Source: Alphaproteobacteria bacterium
GTDB taxonomy: Bacteria > Pseudomonadota > Alphaproteobacteria > UBA9655
Direction of reading: 5' to 3'
Assembly: GCA_013815465.1 (NCBI GenBank)
Contig: JACDGE010000005.1
Span: 21,410 to 85,409 of the forward strand
Length of the DNA stretch: 64,000 bases
Both the position numbers and the translations under genes were made by a program. Of the stretch, positions 44,366 through 52,429 are shown in pieces. Under the pieces are notes generated by a model. That model saw nothing but the letters and a program-made list of their open reading frames with translations, did no database searches and was not told the origin of the DNA. Each line of letters starts with the position of its first letter. Position 1 is the first letter of the stretch.

Positions 44366-45004
44366 ATGAACGGGTTTTGTGTAGCCCCATTTGTTGAGGG
44401 ATGTGGGACGGGAGCAGGATTGATTATCGCGATTGGCGTTCAAAATGCCTTTGTTTTAAAGCAAGGGATTTTGAAGAACTATGTTTTGGTTAGCGTTGTC
44501 ATTTGTGCTTTTGTGGATGCTTTTTTAATCAGCGTCGGCGTGGGAGGGTTTGGAGCTATACTCACCACCAATACCCTGCTTCTCATGCTTGCACGGTGGG
44601 GAGGAGCGGCCTTTCTCCTTTATTATGGGTTCAGGTCCTTTCGAGCTGTCTTTAAGGCCGAGTCTCTCAAAATTGAAGCCCCCCGAGAGCGCCCTAATTT
44701 AAAGCTGACCATTGGAATGGCCTTAGCGCTCAGTCTTTTAAATCCTCATGTCTACTTGGACACAGTAGTGCTCTTAGGGAGCATAGGAGCTCAATTCCCA
44801 GGCCCCGAGAGACTCTTTTTTGCTTTAGGGGCGATGGCCGCGTCCTTTGTCTGGTTCTTTACGTTAGGCTTTGGCGCTCGGTATTTAACCCCCTTGTTTC
44901 AAAAACCCATTTCGTGGAAAATCCTTGATTTTCTGATTGGTTGTACCATGTGGGCGATAGCTCTTACTTTGCTTCTTTGGACGCAAGAGTGCGGGTGTCA
45001 TTAA
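44366..45004 (+). CDS. LysE/ArgO family amino-acid exporter
   Basis: Membrane efflux protein of 212 residues with about six helices. Family motifs are GLIIAIGVQNAFVLKQGIL near the N-terminus (the conserved G-A-x-N-x-x-V-L-x-x-G) and SLLNPHVYLDTVVLLGSIGA in the middle. It exports basic amino acids or similar small cations. AGGAGAAGTTT precedes the ATG. A LysR-type regulator usually sits next door; none is present. It lies in the drug-modification cluster. Confidence 0.9.
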   Translation: MNGFCVAPFVEGCGTGAGLIIAIGVQNAFVLKQGILKNYVLVSVVICAFVDAFLISVGVGGFGAILTTNTLLLMLARWGGAAFLLYYGFRSFRAVFKAESLKIEAPRERPNLKLTIGMALALSLLNPHVYLDTVVLLGSIGAQFPGPERLFFALGAMAASFVWFFTLGFGARYLTPLFQKPISWKILDFLIGCTMWAIALTLLLWTQECGCH

Positions 45005-45006
45005 TC

Positions 45007-45095
45007 ATGATTACCGGCATTAACCACATCACTCTCGCTGTTAAACTCTCTATTTCCTTGATCCCGATGGTCATAAACAAGACCAATCCGTTTAA
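45007..45095 (+). pseudogene. Internally deleted FosA-like (VOC fold) gene
   Basis: The ATG two bp after the lysE stop opens MITGINHITLAV, the N-terminal strand of FosA/FosX-type glyoxalase-fold proteins including the metal-ligand His. The frame then shifts into LYFLDPDGHK (from 45048), the C-terminal FosA strand that carries the metal-binding Glu region, and stops at 45095. About 90 residues between the two ends are missing. This is a deletion remnant of a fosfomycin-resistance-like or related VOC gene, once coupled to lysE. Confidence 0.7.
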
Positions 45096-45146
45096 AGGAC
45101 GCCATAGGCATCAACCCCCAAACATATGATAAAGCATCCTCTTCTA

Positions 45147-45734
45147 TTACCTCTTCCTTCCGGTTAACGCGTGTTGTACTAACTCCGCAATTTTGAGGAG
45201 AGTCGCTCGGGTATCTGAATCTGAAGTATTTATAATCGTACCGCCGACCTCTTCGGTTTTAGCCTTCAAAAATTCTGCCCAATTGTCCATTGTTTCGTTT
45301 ACGAGTTCTGGTTGTCTACGATATTCGATAAGTCGATGACCTCGCGTTTTTTTATCAGCATGGAGCAGCACTATTGCATAAAGATGGACGCCAAAAATCT
45401 TACAAGCATCTATAGCAAACTGGGGGTTAAATTGTCCTTCAAAAATGATGACTTGTTTATCGAGAATTGTTGTAAGATTTTGGATCCATTGATGAGTCAT
45501 AGCTTCTTGCCATTTTTCCCCTGACCCGTGCTCTTTGATCATTTCTTCAAGAGGGGGGACACCAATGCGATCAAAAAATTTTACAGCTACAAATTGTGGA
45601 TCTAATTCTTGTTCTAAAGTTTGAGCTAAATGAGTTTTTCCAGCTCCTGAAGCGCCGGTTATAAAAATGAAAAGGGGCGTGGACACTAACGCAGCCTGGC
45701 CTTGCAAAAAGGTGTTGAGTTGTTTAAGAACCAT
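45147..45734 (-). CDS. P-loop small-molecule kinase-like ATPase
   Basis: 195 residues with Walker A GASGAGKTH (about 27-35), a Walker B-like VIIFEGQF and a lid region with Arg-rich DKKTRGHRLIEYRRQPE. This is the layout of AAA_33/AAA_18-type nucleoside or small-molecule kinases. Similar proteins occur with aminoglycoside-modifying genes. The start at 45734 gives a 25-residue lead before the P-loop; later starts are possible. It is divergent from the GNAT gene at 45763 with almost no gap. Confidence 0.75.
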   Translation of the reverse strand: MVLKQLNTFLQGQAALVSTPLFIFITGASGAGKTHLAQTLEQELDPQFVAVKFFDRIGVPPLEEMIKEHGSGEKWQEAMTHQWIQNLTTILDKQVIIFEGQFNPQFAIDACKIFGVHLYAIVLLHADKKTRGHRLIEYRRQPELVNETMDNWAEFLKAKTEEVGGTIINTSDSDTRATLLKIAELVQHALTGRKR

Positions 45735-45762
45735 TACAGACCTCCATCATTTGCATAATAAA

Positions 45763-46230
45763 ATGATAAGCATGAATAATTTTTGTGTCAAATTTAAATT
45801 GCTCTCGCTCTCTCTGAGTAATCATGTGCTACACAAATTGCTTAGCCTGGCAATGGGTTTTCCAACTCTAGAAAAAATACAGAAAACTCTAAAGTCCTAT
45901 AATGAACATGCACATCATTTCATGGGCGCTTATTCGGAGGAAAATCTTGTGGGGATTGTAGGACTCCATATTCACGAAACTCATGGAATTATCAAACACA
46001 TTGCTATCTTGGAATCTTATCAAAAGCAAGGGATTGGGAAAGCACTTATTACAGAGGTCATCAAGCATTTTCAACTCATAACCTGCGAGGTAGAAACGGA
46101 TGAAGAGGGCAGGGGTTTCTATGAAAAATGTGGTTTCACCTGTTCGCCATTTGAAGGGAAGTATAATACAAGGTATCGGGGTAAATGGGGTAAGGTTGTA
46201 AATAATCTCTCAGAATACAGCCTCACGTAA
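45763..46230 (+). CDS. GNAT family acetyltransferase
   Basis: About 155 residues. Motif A is clear: IIKHIAILESYQKQGIGKALITEV (Q-x-x-G-I-G-K-A). Motif B follows as CEVETDEEGRGFYEKCGF with the Tyr typical of catalysis. The N-terminal third is poorly conserved and the start is uncertain: ATG at 45763 or 45772, without a good Shine-Dalgarno. The stop lies inside the 3' end of the convergent hydrolase remnant. Confidence 0.7.
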   Translation: MISMNNFCVKFKLLSLSLSNHVLHKLLSLAMGFPTLEKIQKTLKSYNEHAHHFMGAYSEENLVGIVGLHIHETHGIIKHIAILESYQKQGIGKALITEVIKHFQLITCEVETDEEGRGFYEKCGFTCSPFEGKYNTRYRGKWGKVVNNLSEYSLT

Positions 46231-46618
46231 TAAAGGCAAAAGCTGCTGAGCATCACCTATCACTAAAAAGTCCTCGTTTGCCAGATAATTGGGCTGTTGC
46301 CGATTAATAGCAATAATCGTTCCTCCTGGCTGGACATTTTTGAACGAATGTGATGGCTGATTTCAAATCATCAACCTCTTTATCAATGGTGAGGGAATCA
46401 TCATCGCTTTCTCCAACTCCTGCAAAATCGATAGCTAAGGCAGAGGTATCTTTCTCATTCAAACTTTTTGCATAAATCTCAAACCGCCCTTGAGAAAATT
46501 TATCAGAACAAAACCCAGGCGCGATGACAACGATTTTATCAGAGCTTGCTGGATAAAAGTGGCCCACTAAAGTAAGTCCTCGTGAATTTTGGAAGGTGAT
46601 GCGTTTAGGTTCAGTCAT
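46210..46618 (-). pseudogene. Alpha/beta-hydrolase 5' end joined to unrelated 3' tail
   Basis: The first 95 codons encode the start of an alpha/beta hydrolase: SRGLTLVGHFYP, VVIAPGFCSDKFSQGR, and the lid entry AIDFAGVGESD. After VQKCPA the text changes. In another frame it reads GGTIIAINRQQPNYLANEDF and LVIGDAQQLLPLLREAVF, then stops at 46210. That tail matches the C-terminal nucleotide-binding end of sirtuins or ETF-alpha proteins, not a hydrolase. The catalytic His part is missing. I read this as a deletion that fused two genes. Confidence 0.6.
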
Positions 46619-46627
46619 TTCGATTTC

Positions 46628-47056
46628 CTAGAAACTCTTCTTCAAATAATAACGTTTATGGCCTTTAGGACAATCTTCAAGAACCCCAAAGACTTCGTAG
46701 CCATGTTTGAGGTAAAAATCGAGTGCTTGAAAATTAAAAGTGTCCAGGTGAGCAAGAGTAGCCCCTATTTCCTTTGCTTCCAGTTCTACTTTTTGTAATA
46801 AACTACTGCCTAAGCCTTTATTTCTGTAGTTGTTGTCAACAAACAAAACATCGATGTACAAAATGCACCAAACATATATACAAGCATTAACCCCAGTAAT
46901 AATGATTCCATTATCTTTAATGACGTAGTTTTTTGATAGAAAGGTTTGGGTTTGCGTAAAGGGAACTTGGCTCTTGTTTAATTCAACAATTTTATTGTCG
47001 ATAAACTGAGCCTCTTCTTGTGTTGCAGTGAGTATTTCAAAGTTCATTGGTTTCAT
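46628..47056 (-). CDS. GNAT family acetyltransferase
   Basis: 142 residues with motif A as IDVLFVDNNYRNKGLGSSLL (R-x-K-G-L-G) and motif B DTFNFQALDFYLKHGYEVFG. The C-terminus GHKRYYLKKSF is typical of small GNATs of the RimI-like or aminoglycoside type. I start at the ATG at 47056, with GAGG 7 bp upstream, overlapping the 3' end of the HhH gene by 20 bp. A longer frame upstream is out of context. Substrate unknown. Confidence 0.85.
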   Translation of the reverse strand: MKPMNFEILTATQEEAQFIDNKIVELNKSQVPFTQTQTFLSKNYVIKDNGIIITGVNACIYVWCILYIDVLFVDNNYRNKGLGSSLLQKVELEAKEIGATLAHLDTFNFQALDFYLKHGYEVFGVLEDCPKGHKRYYLKKSF

Positions 47057-47330
47057 TCGATTTCCTCTTTTTCCTGACAGCTGTCCATTGCCACCAGGGG
47101 GGTTTTTCACCTGTTTTTGCTTCATGGATAATGGCTGCAAAAACATCCCAAACACAAGGGTCATGGGGATGGCCTGTAATCTCTTGAAGCCTTGCATATA
47201 ATTCATCGGGGTCAGCATCAGTAAGCTGTTGAATGGTACTGATTTCCAGAATTTCTAAGTCTCTATATGTTGCAGGACCAACGTTCCTAAGAGAACACAA
47301 TTCATTTTTTGGTGTTAGCCTTTTTGACAT
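47037..47330 (-). CDS. Helix-hairpin-helix protein (Cdd1/pathogenicity-locus type)
   Basis: 97 residues. LCSLRNVGPATYRDLEILEI is a HhH motif followed by STIQQLTDADPDELYARLQE and HDPCVWDVFAAIIHEA. This matches the Cdd1 family, sometimes labelled pathogenicity locus or mitomycin resistance protein. HhH domains bind DNA or act as protein interfaces; no function is established for this family. It overlaps the next GNAT gene by 20 bp and lies 31 bp after the ABC exporter. Confidence 0.8.
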   Translation of the reverse strand: MSKRLTPKNELCSLRNVGPATYRDLEILEISTIQQLTDADPDELYARLQEITGHPHDPCVWDVFAAIIHEAKTGEKPPWWQWTAVRKKRKSNETNEL

Positions 47331-47361
47331 TTTTGTTGCTCATTTTATGGGACTATAAAGA

Positions 47362-49128
47362 TTATGGATCTACTTTTTTATCCGGCAAGAACCCTCCGAC
47401 CTGAGCATCCCAAAGAGTTTTATACAAACCAGCCTTGGTTAAAAGTTCCTGATGGGTCCCGTCCTCCAAGATCTTTCCCCGATCAAAGACAAGGATTCGG
47501 TCCATGTGCAGGAGGGTTGAGAGACGGTGAGCAACGACGATCGTGGTTTTGCCTTCCATGACTTCCCACAGGGATTCTTGGATGAAGCTTTCGGTGACCG
47601 AATCCAGCTGGCTTGTGGCCTCATCTAAAATCAAGATGGGAGCATTTTTGAGGATGGCCCGAGCGATAGCAATCCGTTGGCGCTGACCACCAGAAAGTTT
47701 CACGCCTCTTTCGCCTACAAGAGAGTCATACCCTTCCGGGAGTTGCATGATAAACTCGTGGGCATGGGCACGTTTTGCGGCTTCTATAACCTCATTTTCA
47801 GAAGCCGTGGGCAGGCCATAATGGATGTTCTCACGTAACGTACGATGGAAGAGGGACGGATCCTGGGGAATCATCCCAATGACCGCATGCAGTGAATCTT
47901 GGGTTACTTCTCGGATATCTTGGCCATCGATCAAAATGCGCCCTGAAGTGACATCATACATCCGGAGGATCAGATTCACGAAGGTAGATTTCCCCCCGCC
48001 TGAATAGCCTACGAGACCCACTTTTTGACCTGATCCTATCGTCACGGATTTGTTCTGAAACAAAGGATCGGTCCCCGCATACTGGAACCGAACGTTCTCA
48101 AACGTAATCACTCCTCTCGTCAAAGATAGGTCTGTGGCATTTGTCTCATCCTGAATTTCGGGCTTTACCATAATGTCTGCCAAATTTTGGCGAATGCGAC
48201 CCTGAAGCTTAGAGAACTTAGAAAATTCCTTTGTTAGTTGCCAAAGGAACTCCATCACGCTGAGATTCAAACCAAGCACCAGAGCGAAGTCGCCCACGGT
48301 GATCCATCCCTCCGCACGTCCTTGCAGAAGAAAATAAAAATTGCAACACTGAGCAAGCAAAAAACCATAGCCATAGAGAAGCCAAATCTTAAAATATGAC
48401 CATTCTAAGGCGCTCTCTGCATCCTTGGCTTCATCAATCGTCGCAATGAGCCAAGCATCCTCATCCTTTCTTCTCGCGAATAAACGCACCGTCAATATAT
48501 TCGATAGGGTGTCAACCATCCGTCCTGTTACAAGATGCCCCTTAAAGGACCATTCAGCTGCTAGACGGGTAAGATGGCCGCTTGCGAGGAGGGAAACACT
48601 GAGAAAAAGCAAAGACCAAATCGCCAGAATGAGAGCAAATCGAGCATTCACCTGCCAAAGGGTAAAGGCGGCAATGAACAAGGCTAGAAAGTGACTAAAG
48701 AAACGATCAATAACGATCTGTAACAGATCGGGAATAGCCATTACCAATTCACTCACTTTGCTGCCCAGACTTCCTGCAAAGCTATTCTGATAGAACTGGT
48801 GGGATAGCTTTAAGAGGTGGTTAAGGCAGGTGGTACTGATTTTCTTTCTTAAGACAGGGATCATGCGATACGCAACGAAGTAGTCATAAAGGCGGAATAC
48901 GGTAGACATCGTAAAAGACATCCCCAGGTAAATACCTATGGGTCCGATCAACGCTCCAAACGGATCTGCCTCCGGATCCGCTGTCATGCGATTCAGCATC
49001 ACTTTCAGCATGTAGGGTAATAGAGAGGTCTGCACGGCCCACACCACAGCCACCGTCATCATCACAAAAATGGACAGGGGATAGGGACGCAACATCTGTC
49101 GTATGAAACGCGCAAGGGAAATCGGCAT
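47362..49128 (-). CDS. ABC exporter, fused permease and ATPase (MsbA/LmrA type)
   Basis: 588-residue half-transporter with six membrane helices (about 15-310) and a C-terminal ATPase. Walker A is GYSGGGKST, signature [15 protein letters not shown] and Walker B ILILDEATSQLD, with the switch His in VVAHRLST. It works as a homodimer exporting lipids, peptides or drugs. AAGGA precedes the ATG. The neighbouring modifying enzymes suggest drug efflux, but the substrate cannot be read from sequence. Confidence 0.92.
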   Translation of the reverse strand: MPISLARFIRQMLRPYPLSIFVMMTVAVVWAVQTSLLPYMLKVMLNRMTADPEADPFGALIGPIGIYLGMSFTMSTVFRLYDYFVAYRMIPVLRKKISTTCLNHLLKLSHQFYQNSFAGSLGSKVSELVMAIPDLLQIVIDRFFSHFLALFIAAFTLWQVNARFALILAIWSLLFLSVSLLASGHLTRLAAEWSFKGHLVTGRMVDTLSNILTVRLFARRKDEDAWLIATIDEAKDAESALEWSYFKIWLLYGYGFLLAQCCNFYFLLQGRAEGWITVGDFALVLGLNLSVMEFLWQLTKEFSKFSKLQGRIRQNLADIMVKPEIQDETNATDLSLTRGVITFENVRFQYAGTDPLFQNKSVTIGSGQKVGLVGYSGGGKSTFVNLILRMYDVTSGRILIDGQDIREVTQDSLHAVIGMIPQDPSLFHRTLRENIHYGLPTASENEVIEAAKRAHAHEFIMQLPEGYDSLVGERGVKLSGGQRQRIAIARAILKNAPILILDEATSQLDSVTESFIQESLWEVMEGKTTIVVAHRLSTLLHMDRILVFDRGKILEDGTHQELLTKAGLYKTLWDAQVGGFLPDKKVDP

Positions 49129-49336
49129 GGGTCAATCCTTTAAAGGCTGGTGGCCAGAAATGGTTGAAATACTGGTGGGAAATACATCGATGCCATTATG
49201 GCCACAGGGTATAATGGCTCGGTTTGTTAATTTGAGTCTGAATTTGAATATTGACATATAAGCGTATTTAGCGAGATTCTGTCAAGAGTATTACTTTGAG
49301 CACCTAAGAATTCTCATCCTAACCCGTGAGGCATAG

Positions 49337-49882
49337 ATGAATACGGTTTGTTTTACCTTTAACATCCTTCACGAATCCCACTTGCCATTGCTTTTGAAAT
49401 GGCTTAAAGCTGCTCATGTGAAAGCCTGGTGGGATCAGGAGATACGGTGGACTCCTCAGTTGATCAAAGAGAAATTCGGCTCGTATGTTCAGGGGTATAA
49501 GCTTGAGAAAGGGGTAAGAAAGCCTTTTCAGGCTTACGTCATTTATAGCGATACACAGCCTGTTGGATATATTCAGCTCTATAATGCCCATGATTTTCCT
49601 CGAGACTATCCGGATGGGTTGGAGGAATTGCCTACCTCATTAGCAGCCATTGATGTCTTTATTGGGGAAAAAGATTTCCTTGGAAAAGGATTGGGCCCCC
49701 ACATTCTAACGCAATTTCTACACGAACACGTCGACCCTTACTATGACGCTTGCTTTGTCGACCCTGATACGGCCAATGTAAGAGCTATCGGAGCTTATGA
49801 GAAAGCTGGATTTATAAGGATCAACTTAATTGAAGAGGGGAGAGTCACTTGGATGATGAGGGAGAGTAAGAATGAGTTCTAG
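49337..49882 (+). CDS. AAC(6')-like GNAT acetyltransferase
   Basis: 181 residues closely resembling aminoglycoside 6'-N-acetyltransferases of the AacA4/IucB group. The N-terminal HLPLLLKWLKAAHVKAWW carries the conserved Trp pair. GYIQLYNAHDFP follows. Motif A is IDVFIGEKDFLGKGLGPHIL. Motif B is CFVDPDTANVRAIGAYEKAG, a hallmark of this group. GAGG lies 6 bp before the ATG. The stop overlaps the next GNAT gene by 11 bp, so 49337-49872-50291 form a rightward operon. Aminoglycoside acetylation is plausible but untested. Confidence 0.85.
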   Translation: MNTVCFTFNILHESHLPLLLKWLKAAHVKAWWDQEIRWTPQLIKEKFGSYVQGYKLEKGVRKPFQAYVIYSDTQPVGYIQLYNAHDFPRDYPDGLEELPTSLAAIDVFIGEKDFLGKGLGPHILTQFLHEHVDPYYDACFVDPDTANVRAIGAYEKAGFIRINLIEEGRVTWMMRESKNEF

Positions 49883-50309
49883 CCGCCTTATCTTTACAAC
49901 TACCAGCGTCGCTGAGTGGGACAAAAAGATCGCAGCCGGTCTTCGCCAGACATGCAAGCGGCTTTCGGGTATTCATGAGGATTTTAGAACCCATTCCATC
50001 TATGCGAAGTTCGATGAAATTTTTGCCGGAGGCATTACTTTTGAACAGCGCGGAAATATTTTGTGGCTCGATGCTCTTTGGGTTGAGCCGAATTTTAGAA
50101 ACCACGGCACTGGGAAGCAGCTCATGGAAAAAGTCATCCAATTTTCAGTTCAAAATAATGTTAAAGAAATCCAGCTAAATACCTATTTTCCCGATGCCCA
50201 TGCTTTTTTTCTTGTCCAAGGCTTTGAAGACGTTGCTGTCATACCAAATTGGAAATACGGCTTGGATTGTTATATGATGAGAAAAAAAATATGCCCCCCC
50301 AAATTGTAG
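49872..50309 (+). CDS. GNAT family acetyltransferase
   Basis: 145 residues. Motif A is LWLDALWVEPNFRNHGTGKQ with LMEKVIQFSVQN. Motif B is IQLNTYFPDAHAFFLVQGFE. The N-terminus AEWDKKIAAGLRQTCKRL is unlike the neighbouring GNATs. It overlaps both the preceding AAC(6')-like gene (11 bp) and the following kinase gene (19 bp), so it is translationally coupled in a three-gene operon. Confidence 0.82.
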   Translation: MSSSRLIFTTTSVAEWDKKIAAGLRQTCKRLSGIHEDFRTHSIYAKFDEIFAGGITFEQRGNILWLDALWVEPNFRNHGTGKQLMEKVIQFSVQNNVKEIQLNTYFPDAHAFFLVQGFEDVAVIPNWKYGLDCYMMRKKICPPKL

Positions 50310-50890
50310 GCATCTGCGGCATAACGGGTGTAGGAAAAACAACTCTTGCTAAAGCTTTAGCCCAATCCTTGGAAGCAACACTTGTGCAGTGGGATGATTT
50401 TGATGAGATTTCAACTGGCCCTGATGACTATGTGGATTGGTATAAGCGGGGGAGAAACTATAAAGAATGGAACTACCCTGCACTGGCTGAAGTTCTACAA
50501 GCCTTAAAATGCCAGAGACCTATTGCGTCCCCGGCACTTGGGGAGCAGCTCACATCAACGCCATATATTGTGTTTGATGCTCCACTGGGACGCTTGCATA
50601 AGCAAACGGGGCAATATCTTGATATTTGTATTCATATTGAGGTACCGTTTGATGTTTCTCTATGCAGACGCCTGATTCGCGATTTTAAACAAAATGATAG
50701 AACGAAAGATGAACTTTTAAAGGAATTAGAGTTCTATCTCTTAAACTCTCGACCTTTGTTTTTTGATGATCAGCTTAAAGAAAGATCTGATTTATGTGTT
50801 GATGGGATGCTCAGTATTAAACACCAAATCAAAATTATTCTCTCGTATATAAAACAACACCAAATCTTATCGCTCGGCGGGGCTATTTAA
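50291..50890 (+). CDS. P-loop kinase, uridine-kinase-like
   Basis: 199 residues. Walker A is GITGVGKTTLAKALA near the N-terminus. LVQWDDFDEISTGPDDYVDW resembles the substrate-binding DDF region of uridine/pantothenate-type kinases. A Walker B-like PYIVFDAPLGR follows, with Arg-rich lid helices CRRLIRDFKQNDR. I chose the ATG at 50291 because the longer frame only adds residues read from the overlapping GNAT gene. The third gene of the operon with two GNATs, it may phosphorylate the same small molecules. Function inferred. Confidence 0.75.
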   Translation: MPPQIVGICGITGVGKTTLAKALAQSLEATLVQWDDFDEISTGPDDYVDWYKRGRNYKEWNYPALAEVLQALKCQRPIASPALGEQLTSTPYIVFDAPLGRLHKQTGQYLDICIHIEVPFDVSLCRRLIRDFKQNDRTKDELLKELEFYLLNSRPLFFDDQLKERSDLCVDGMLSIKHQIKIILSYIKQHQILSLGGAI

Positions 50891-50895
50891 CCGTT

Positions 50896-51440
50896 TCATA
50901 TGTTTTTTACCATCAAATAACTTGCCTGTCCTTTAAAAGCGCCCTGGGTCGGATTATAGGAGCCAACCCGCTTAAATGCAGCTTTCTCATAGACGTGGCT
51001 GGCGCGGGGATTGTTTTCATCAGGATCAATAAAAAGGTATCAGCTTTTGAGTCAATTTTTTCTTGATAAAATTTGGTGAGAGCCACAAGTGTGGGGGCGG
51101 CTAACCCTTTTCCTAAGAATTGCGTCTCTCCGATACCAAAATCCAGTGCAATTGTATGACCATCCTTGGATAAATGCGCCCTATACAGTTCCGGAAGATC
51201 TTCTTGAGTGGCATGAAGTTCGTCAGTTAACAAAAAACAAAACGGTTGATCATCAAAATAACCAACCCAGTATTTCGTTGTGCCTCCAAAATAATGTTGT
51301 TGTCGCCCATGAATAAAATTCAAAATATCATCCCGATGCTCTTGGCTGTTATCCCAAAATTCTTTCATATGCTGTTTTTCAAGCCAGTCAAAAATTAGCT
51401 TTTGATGTTGAAGGCCCCCTTTTTCAAATCGTATGTTCAT
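50896..51440 (-). pseudogene. AAC(6')-like GNAT, frameshifted at a T-run
   Basis: A second member of the AAC(6') group. The N-part reads LQHQKLIFDWLEKQHMKEFW, FDFGIG-type motif A appears as LDFGIGETQFLGKGLA, and the sequence is in frame to SKADTF. At the run of five T's near 51040 the frame breaks. Reading one base over gives the expected IDPDENNPRASHVYEKAAF, then the normal C-terminus to a TGA at 50896. Adding one T would restore a 180-residue enzyme. As written the product has an aberrant tail (175 aa). It may be phase-variable, a sequencing slip or dead. Confidence 0.75.
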
Positions 51441-51478
51441 AACCTGACCTTATGTTTATTTACTGAATAAGAGAAAAT

Positions 51479-52312
51479 TTAAGAAAAATCAATCTCCTTA
51501 ATACTCATCTTAAAAGCCATAGCAGCCCCCATAGACCATTCAGGAGACTCGCCATCCTCAACCGACCAAATTCCTGAGAGGACAGCCTGGGAAAAGGCCC
51601 AGCCAATAACGCGTTCACGATCAAAATTCAGACGTTCACAAATAATCGAAACGCGAGTCCTAATTCGTTCAGGATTTTGCGCGATAGGTGGACAGTTAAG
51701 AGGATTGCGAAGCATAGCTCCCACTTCATAACAAGGCTCTCCCACATAGCCTTTGGGATCAATGGCGAGCCATCCCCGTTTCTCATCATACAGCACGTTG
51801 TCATGATGGAGATCCCCATGAAGGAGGATGGGCGTTTCTTGAGACCCGACCAGTTTCTTGTAAATAAAGTGGGCTTCCTTCACCAAAGCTAGGGGAATCT
51901 GGGTATCTCCTGATTGAAGGTATTTTTCAAACCCTTCCTGCAGCTTTTCAAGTGTTGGATAGGCTCCTGAGAATTTTTGGTTAGAATGCAGCTTTTCAAT
52001 GACATTACAAAGAATGTGGGTAGCCTGATCATCCTGACCTTTGATAAGGAATTCTGAAAGATGGGTGCCTGGAATGACCCTTTCTAACAATGTCGCTCGT
52101 CCTTCCGCTTGGAGCAACCGTGCAGCACCCTGACCGTCATAATGACTGAGAACAGAGGCGGTTTCCTCATCGCCGCCTTCTGGAGAGATTTTTAAAATGC
52201 ACGGCTGGTTTTGCCACATAACTTTAGCAACCAGTCCTGTTGGCGTTTGGAGGGGTGCCTCCTCAGGGGTGAGGTGCCAGAGATTTAAATAGTGTTCGAG
52301 CCTATCCTCCAT
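51479..52312 (-). CDS. APH(6)-type aminoglycoside/hydroxyurea kinase
   Basis: 277-residue kinase of the streptomycin 6-phosphotransferase family (APH_6_hur). The catalytic loop is LLHGDLHHDNVLYD (HGDxxxxN), followed by the family-specific WLAIDPKGYVGEPCYEVGAM and LRNPLNCPP. The N-lobe has PCILKISPEGGDEETASVL, with the ATP-binding Lys. The ATG at 52312 starts EDRLEHYLNLWHL; an earlier in-frame ATG adds eight residues. It could phosphorylate streptomycin or a related compound. It lies between the frameshifted GNAT and the AlaX gene. Confidence 0.85.
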   Translation of the reverse strand: MEDRLEHYLNLWHLTPEEAPLQTPTGLVAKVMWQNQPCILKISPEGGDEETASVLSHYDGQGAARLLQAEGRATLLERVIPGTHLSEFLIKGQDDQATHILCNVIEKLHSNQKFSGAYPTLEKLQEGFEKYLQSGDTQIPLALVKEAHFIYKKLVGSQETPILLHGDLHHDNVLYDEKRGWLAIDPKGYVGEPCYEVGAMLRNPLNCPPIAQNPERIRTRVSIICERLNFDRERVIGWAFSQAVLSGIWSVEDGESPEWSMGAAMAFKMSIKEIDFS

Positions 52313-52429
52313 GGCAGATACTTTTCTTCCATCCATAAAGTTGGAGGGACCCTTCTTCCTGAAGTCCTTCTGCCTTTAATAGCTTCTGTGTACATCCGAT
52401 GAACACCATTTTCGTTTTTTCCTCTCCAA

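Noticed and set aside
47037..47330. Competence regulator TfoX for the HhH protein
   Set aside because: The NVGPATYRDLE and DPCVWDVF blocks fit the Cdd1-type HhH family better than the TfoX C-terminal domain.
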